Made by a program: the position numbers and the translations under genes | Part shown: positions 58,221-64,000 of the stretch, piece by piece | Layout: every line of letters begins with the position of its first letter | Numbering within the stretch: position 1 is the stretch's first letter | Notes under the pieces: model-generated | The model's database searches: none | What the model saw: only the letters and a program-made list of their open reading frames with translations | Told to the model about the DNA's origin: nothing | DNA from: Avena insularis | Lineage: Eukaryota; Streptophyta; Magnoliopsida; Poales; Poaceae | Direction: 5' to 3' | Length of the DNA stretch: 64,000 bases | NCBI GenBank assembly: GCA_023614405.1 | Contig: CM042693.1 | Span: 332,799,527-332,863,526 of the forward strand

Positions 58221-59914
58221 TATAGGGTTCGCAGCATAGAAAACAAAAAATTTCCTACGATGGGAACATCTATGTACCAAGATCTATCTACTAGATACAA
58301 GCAACGGGTGGATATACATTCATAGAATACATACCCTCGAAGACCGAATAGCGTTAACGAGGTTGTACTCATGGATGATGTAGACGAACGCTTGCCGATC
58401 TCAAGATCGTGATGAAGTCCATCTGGTCCGGTCCAAAGACGATCAAGTCCAGCACCTCAAAGCAGTGGTGCATCCGTGATCGCACACACGTACGGGTACC
58501 CCGACAACCTCCGCGCCCTCGCTCCAGCGAAGCAGCGGAAGCAACAAATCCTTCCAGAAAAAGCCACCGGGAACATGTATCTCGCTGATCCGAGACCATG
58601 GGAAAATTTTAAAGGGGGGGAGAGAGATCCTTTGCGGGGAGGTGTGCTTTGAGAGGAGGAGAGGGGGGCCTTTTATAGGGGAGAGGGGGGCACCCAAGGG
58701 GCATGGCGCCCAGCCATGGGGGCTGCCCCCACCTCTTCCACATTCATGTGGTTGGAGCTCCCACTTAAAATGAAAAGCCTCCACTCCAATTAAAAAGCCT
58801 CCACTCAAAAATCCACTCACATGCATTAAATTTCCACCAAATTTAATGCAAGCTCTCATTTAAATAAAACTCTTTTATTTATTTATTCAGAATTTTTTTA
58901 ATTACTTTAATTAACAAACATTCACATAAAACCCCTTACAACATTTCAATTTCACATGCAGAACCAGTTTCAGCAATTTCAATAAAAGCTTGATTTGATG
59001 TCTAGTGAAATAAATTCCTGCTTTCCTTTTTCTTTCTACGCATATCATTTGCTCCGAATGGTGTCAGTATCCCTTAAGTGTGTCACCCTACGGTTCGTGA
59101 ATAATGCAGACATGATCGATACCCCTCTCCGATCAATAATCAGCAGCGGGACCTGGAGATCCGTACTGACTCCCACACATTCAACAATGACTTCTGTGAT
59201 CGTGTGAACCTTTTACGCTAGTATCTTAATCCTTTTGTTTCACGATATATTACATGTCCGAGATTCGATCATCGGTATCTCCATACCTAGTTTGATCTCG
59301 TTATCGACATGTACTCTTTTCTCGTTCCCGTGATATAACATTCTAGTGATCAAATCACTTGCTTGCAAGCTAATCAATGTGATATCACCGAGAGGGCCCA
59401 GAGCATATCTATCCGTCATCGGGATGAACAAATTCCACTCTCGATCCATGGGTCTCAACATAACACTTTAGTAGTTCTGAAGCCATCTTTATAATCACCC
59501 AGTTACGGTGTGACGTTTGATGTCATCGAGAAATTCTTCCGGTGTTAGTGATTGACATGATCTCATGGTCTAAGGATTAGGATCACTTCGTAAGTTGTTA
59601 TAGCAATATAAACTCAATGACTTTGATCGTAATGCTATACTTTCGATGAATGTTCATCACATCATTACACTAATGTTGTGATCTCGTTATTAACAACATC
59701 CAATGTCCATGATCAGGAAAATTTGATCATCATGTTAATCAACGAGCTAGTTTATAAGAGAGGCATAACTAGGAACTTCCTTTTTGTTTATTAAACACAC
59801 ATGTATTAACGTTTCCGTATTAATACAATTATAGCATGTAAAATAAACATTTATTATAAATAAGGAATACGATAATAACCACTTTATTATTGCCTCTCGG
59901 GCATATTCCCTTCA
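58221..59914 (-). repeat. 5' LTR, middle element
   Basis: Matches 42846-44533. Terminal TG changed to TA at 58221-58222. Followed by CGGTT. Confidence 0.93.
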
Positions 59915-59919
59915 CGGTT

Positions 59920-60296
59920 ATCTATCCTAAACCCGGTCTCCTACTAACAATATGAGACCGGCAAAAGGGAAAACCTATCAAGATTATACCTTTGCCTTGA
60001 GCATTCCACTTGAGCTCGATGTAGACGATCTTGCCCTTCTCAAGATGGAACTTAATTCCTCATCATCGATCCATGATCACTGAGAATGGCAAGCATCAAA
60101 CATGAGATCTTCTATAGATGGTGCATTTTGAGCTTGCACAATGCATCTTCTTCTCATTTCATCGACCTTGAAGCCACCACATGCTCCAAGTGATGCCAAT
60201 GGACAAATCCTACAAGTATAACTTAATACATGCATTAGTCCATAAAGATTGTCATTAATTACCAAAACCACACATGGGGGCCCACATGTTCTTTCA
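59920..60296 (-). repeat. 5' LTR of the Sirevirus-like element, second part
   Basis: Continues the LTR after the nested insertion (CGGTT at 59915-59919 is the duplicated site). Matches 34550-34928, ending ATGTTCTTTCA. Carries small deletions relative to the left copy (for example near 60050). Confidence 0.92.
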
Positions 60297-60301
60297 CCAG
60301 G

Positions 60302-60480
60302 AGACAGGTCCTCGTTGTCGTGGTGAAACAGAGCCCTAGCCGCAACATCATGGGAGGGACTGTCACAACCGTGGCAGGCGTCCATGGATCTAGGGTTCTA
60401 CGATACCGGGTGGCGGCTATGTAAGAGTAGAGGGGGAGATACGAATGGAAGGTTGGTGCTGGAGGGCCCGAGTCTGGAAA
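60302..60480 (-). pseudogene. Gene remnant, right half, split by the retrotransposon nest
   Basis: On minus, from the ATG at 60383-60385, reads MDACHGCDSPSHDVAARALF and continues to the CCAGG target site at 60297-60301; the rest is at 32597 and below. Frames on the two sides do not join cleanly without a further frame change, so it was probably already decayed before insertion. Confidence 0.4.
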
Positions 60481-60487
60481 AAAACGG

Positions 60488-60790
60488 CGCGACCTTAGAG
60501 CAAGTTCAATAATAAAGTCCTCTGTTGGCTATAAACCGCCGCCACGTCATCTATAGTTAATCTTATAGCTAACACATACAATAGCTAGTTATAATTATAT
60601 AGTACTTTATTTAGCTAAGGCCCACCTTACACTCACACACTAGGAGCACGTGCTATTGTTGACTCTTGCATAAGAGCCCACTAATCTTCTCTCTCCACTT
60701 CTTTCTCCTCTACATCATTTTAAATATACTAGGACACATGTTCGTGCGTTGCAACGGGAAAAACTTGTGTTACCTAGACACTTAAACCGC
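60488..60790. mobile_element. MITE-like AT-rich stretch and dispersed terminal motif
   Basis: Starts AGAGCAAGTTCAATAATA, a motif of common grass MITE ends, followed by TAGCTA-rich sequence. 60727-60770 contains ACTAGGACACATGTTCGTGC and GTTGCAACGGG, a widespread grass repeat terminus. Exact boundaries and superfamily not determined. Confidence 0.4.
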
Positions 60791-61032
60791 ACATGTCCTT
60801 AAGAAAAGTTTACATTGACAATATCAAGACAAAGTAGATTACTACCATCAAAGATAAGAAATTTGTTGCAAAGGATGCCCTTTAATGTTCATTTGAATGG
60901 CATTTGGGCTATCAAACAGAGACATAGACCAGACTCACAATGGAACAAGAAATGTACCAAGAATTTTCCATTGATAAATCAACATTATTCCATTAATATA
61001 TTTGTGCAAGAGTTGAGGATGGAATGATACAG

Positions 61033-63539
61033 TTAGGTAAACCAGAAGAATATATATTGAAGTGATAACAGGAAAATATTGTGACACAAGGGTAAAACAC
61101 CATTTTCAGCTTCCTGGTAACGTTTCCGGGGCCTAGGCTTTGCTGCTTCTAGCCTCACATTGCTTTCGAAATCATCATGAATCTTCGGCTTTGCAGACTC
61201 TAGCCTGACCATACTGAAGGTTGTGCATGGAGCCCTGATTTCTTTTTCATACTTGTGGGACTGGATTGCCTGTTGAACATACCACATGCTTTGGTTGCAA
61301 ATCTAGACTTGGTTTTTGTTGTTTGTATCATTGATGGCTCTTTCAATAGGGCAAGTGAGTTATGATTTTGCCACAAGTGTATGGTTTGAGGGCCTCCTGC
61401 AATTAATTTCACTCTTGTTTCCAAGGCATGCAACATTGTTATCCCTCAAACCTGTCAAAATATAAACTTAATTATCATATAATCTACGGAATGCAATAAG
61501 AAAGGGAAAACTAAGCAATTCAAGTAGTTCTACCCACTTCTGTTTTCATCCATTTCATCAAAGAACTTCACGTTGCAAAGGAGATCGGAAAAATAATAAT
61601 GGAAACTAATTAGACTGATGTTCAGCACTAAAATCATTCAAATATCAGGAGAGAATATATTAATACCTCATAGATTCGAATTGCAGTAGTCTATGGAGCA
61701 TTCATCTAAGGTGCAAACAACGCTCCTTTATCTGAAGGTGGAGAAGGAAGGCTATTAGGTATATAAAACCTGAGGCAATTGTATATCCTGCATGAAATGG
61801 CACAAATGCCAGCACAATTTTGTGCAAGAGGAAGTTAATATTCTTAGGACAACGAACACCTAAAACAGCCCCCTCCCCAACTTTCTGCAAGACACTGCCA
61901 TAGCACCACTTCCAACACTGCAAGCCTAGGAAAATGCTCCATAACTTCATTCCTGGAGCCATAAGGTCGTCGGTTCCCAACTTCCACCAGCTATATCCAT
62001 AAGCTTCTACTCTGGATAATGCAGATAACGAGCTAATGTAGTCTATAAGTCTTTATTTTCATTTTTCTCCCCCAGGATAAAACCTGGCTGCAACTCTAAA
62101 TTGATACAGCTCTGGCTTCGGGTTCCCTTGAAGCCATAAGAGGTACAGAATCATCTACGATCGATCAATTTAAACAATATATGTAAAACTAACAGATGAG
62201 TTAAGATGAGAGGGGCGGCGGCCCAAATCAATGGCAATTGGAAGGAGGAATGGGTACATGATGTTGACACCGAGGTGGATGCATCGAATAGCCTTGAGGT
62301 TGGTCGTGATGCCAAGGTTGGCAGGGGAGAAACGGGGTAGTTGGGATTACCTGACGGCAAAGACGACCTCACCTCCACCTCCGCTGCCCGTCGAAGCTTG
62401 TCTGCAGCAGCCCTCAGCCGCCATCGGCCTACACCACCACAACTCTAGGTCTCAGTAAAACATTTATCGGCATGCAACATTTATCACGAGGAAAATTGAT
62501 GTATTAATTTTAACTTTGGAAACTACACTCATGCAATTATGGTTCCACTTGAATTGATTTTGGTTACCTTCTTCTTATGTGAATTCCGTGGTTGCCTTCA
62601 GAAGTCTTGCACAATTTCCGAGCTCTTATGTACCAAAGAAGACAACATGTGATCCATCATTCAAGTATTTGTTGGAGCCTGTACCAGCCACTCTTGCAAT
62701 CTGAAAATTGAGCCTGTCACTTTAGTGCATGAAAAAGATGTTTCAAATCAAATGAAATGAAGATGGGTCGTTAGAATTTGGTACCTTCCAATAAAATAAA
62801 AGGAGGAAACAAATATATGACATGGAATCTATGTCGACAATCCCTAATATTATACACGGTACTGCTCATGAATTTGAAAATGTGATTGTGCTTATGCAAT
62901 TTCATGGATCCATTTCTTGTTTGCTCTCAATTTGCATAAACGGAAGTGGTGCACAGCTTAAGTGCAATTCTGATTGCTTCTTTGATCAATTCATTAGTTG
63001 AGTTGTAGCATGGGGCACAAGACCATCAGGCCTAAAAATTGATGTTCACGGTCCTATAAGCAATAGTTCCTAAAGCACTTATATGCCATTTTGTAGACCC
63101 TATCTGAGATATATTGGATTTTCTACATTTAGTGCTTAAACCTGTGAATAAGGAAGCATTTGAGAGTATGAGAGCAAGAACATAACAGCACACACTCTTC
63201 TACATCCCAACTACAAACGAGAATTGTTTACCTTGGCCTCCACCATTCCTTTTTTATCTTGCATAACCTCTCCGCAACCTATATAACCAAAACTAGGATT
63301 CTCAGTTTATTAGACACTCAAAAGTCAAAATAGTATTGTACTGATTACCATTGATCATGCGATCGACGACCGCGGTGGAGAGAAAACAGAGGTGACGACA
63401 TTCTACACCAGCGGTTCCCAGTGTTTTGTCCTCTCCAAGATCAGCAGAGGTCGAAGCGAGCATCGTTCCGGCACCGACGGTTGTGGCTGTTGGTCTAGCG
63501 GCTCCCGATGCTGCAGCACTGATGATGCCTACGGAGTAC
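61033..63539 (-). CDS. Candidate spliced gene or gene remnant, unrecognised
   Basis: Three exons join in phase with canonical sites: 63539-63349, 63278-63232 and 62700-62634. Together they give about 100 open residues containing AAASGAARPT, CGEVMQDKKG and IARVAGTGSNKYL. A possible fourth exon is 62444-62351 (contains MAAEGCCRQA), although its acceptor is weak. Further coding-like stretches on minus lie at about 61590-61550, and at 61449-61040, where SKYEKEI-type basic sequence includes two copies of a VRLE(S/A)AKP motif in frames separated by a shift or intron. Start, stop and family are unknown. It could be a real gene with short exons or a transposon-carried fragment. Confidence 0.42.
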
Positions 63540-64000
63540 CTGCAAGAAAGAGTATACCAAGCCTATTGTATGTTGGGCGACAAATAAATAACTTAAGCAG
63601 AACATAGGTTGATGGTGCAATCCTACCTGATGAGTCGGCGTTAAAACTACTACTGAAAACTCTCAGTTCACAAGAGCCTGATCATCCATGTTTGGGCAGG
63701 TTTGGTACACAATGTAAGATAAGACTTCCCCATTTTTTAGAGCATCGTCTTGCTTTTTTTTCAGATTGTAGTTTATCAGAATTTGAACACTTACGGACTG
63801 AAGTTGTATCAGGGAGAACCAAATTAGCTTCATGATCAAACAACTTTCACATCGAAAATGTGCAGGAGAGGAAGAACTTCTAAAGAAAGTTAGGAAGACA
63901 ACGGTGGGGAATGGGCACTTACAGGCACTAGCCGTGTCTGGACACAAATGGTGCTCGATCACTCCATTGCTAGCACGTAGTGATCAAACTCGAACCTGCC
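63540..64000. other. Window end, nothing assigned
   Basis: May hold an upstream exon of the candidate minus-strand gene. No start codon or promoter is convincing. Confidence 0.4.

Larger units (their letters stand above)
42846..59914 (-). mobile_element. Angela-like Copia element, middle level of the nest
   Basis: LTRs 42846-44533 (1688 bp, 3' LTR) and 58221-59914 (1694 bp, 5' LTR). Target duplication CGGTT at 42841-42845 and 59915-59919. Primer site at 58207-58219. The polypurine tract (GTGGGAGAC on minus) lies at 44534-44542. Internal sequence 44534-49190 plus 57969-58220, about 4.9 kb, is interrupted by the inner element. Coding capacity is eroded; only a short RT-start remnant is readable. 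The right LTR terminal TG is mutated to TA at 58221-58222. Confidence 0.92.
32598..60296 (-). mobile_element. Sirevirus-like Copia element (gag only), host of two nested elements
   Basis: LTRs on the minus strand start TGAAAGAACATGTGGGCCCC and end CCTTTCA. The left copy is 32598-34928 (3' LTR); the right copy is 41007-42845 plus 59920-60296 (5' LTR, split). Target duplication CCAGG is at 32593-32597 and 60297-60301. The primer site is at 40992-41005 and the polypurine tract right after 34928. The LTR end has the CCTATTCACCCCCC-type block seen in Sirevirus LTRs. The internal region (34929-41006) encodes gag only; no protease, integrase or RT is seen. Without the nested 17.1 kb the element is about 10.6 kb. 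Confidence 0.88.

Noticed and set aside
62151..62378. Minus-strand 75-residue frame
   Set aside because: It crosses the splice donor inferred at 62349-62350 and is hydrophobic without a domain.

Overview
The window is repeat-dominated DNA from a large-genome grass, most likely Pooideae. The evidence is Copia LTRs of the Angela/BARE type (element starts TGTTGGA.. followed by ATGCCC and AGAGGCAATAAT), initiator-Met-tRNA primer sites, Stowaway MITEs with CTCCCTCCGT-type ends flanked by TA, L1-type LINEs with a zf-RVT domain, and one intron-rich plant lipid phosphate phosphatase gene. Family and species calls are inferences from recognised motifs; no search was run.

Layout. 1-10131: 3' part of a Ty3/Gypsy element of the Tat type (+ strand): broken pol with a second RNase H, a 67-bp tandem array, a spliced but decayed antisense gene (4381-8580, minus) with its own TATA box and a 60-bp minisatellite in one intron, a polypurine tract, and the 3' LTR (9343-10131). 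10132-12731: Angela-like Copia pieces, minus. 12732-14903: LINE fragment (ORF1 plus endonuclease). 14905-16030: GC-rich tandem array leading into a TATA box and an unclassified transcript-like stretch. 16.0-17.5 kb: a coiled-coil gene scrap and a TAGCAAAA-rich, GC-repeat segment. 18528-23900: the one confident host gene, a type-2 lipid phosphate phosphatase (minus, 7 coding exons plus a leader exon and a 2.1-kb leader intron). 24195-26137: a fold-back MITE and two Stowaway MITEs. 26770-30509: a nearly full LINE. 30.7-32.6 kb: hAT-like MITE, LINE scrap, gene remnant.

32593-60301 is a three-level nest, all minus strand, each level bounded by a perfect 5-bp target duplication: a Sirevirus-like Copia (TSD CCAGG) carrying gag but no pol; inserted in its 5' LTR an Angela-like Copia (TSD CGGTT); and inserted in that one's internal region a second Angela-like Copia (TSD TCATT). 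Removing the nest rejoins a small host gene remnant around 32592/60302. 60.5-64 kb holds a MITE-like stretch and a candidate, unrecognised, minus-strand spliced gene (exons joined in phase at 62634-63539).

Functionally only the phosphatase (membrane lipid dephosphorylation) looks like an intact cellular gene. The rest are selfish elements, all with visible breaks; both Angela-like elements have eroded coding regions yet well-matched LTR pairs, which suggests they were moved by enzymes supplied from elsewhere.
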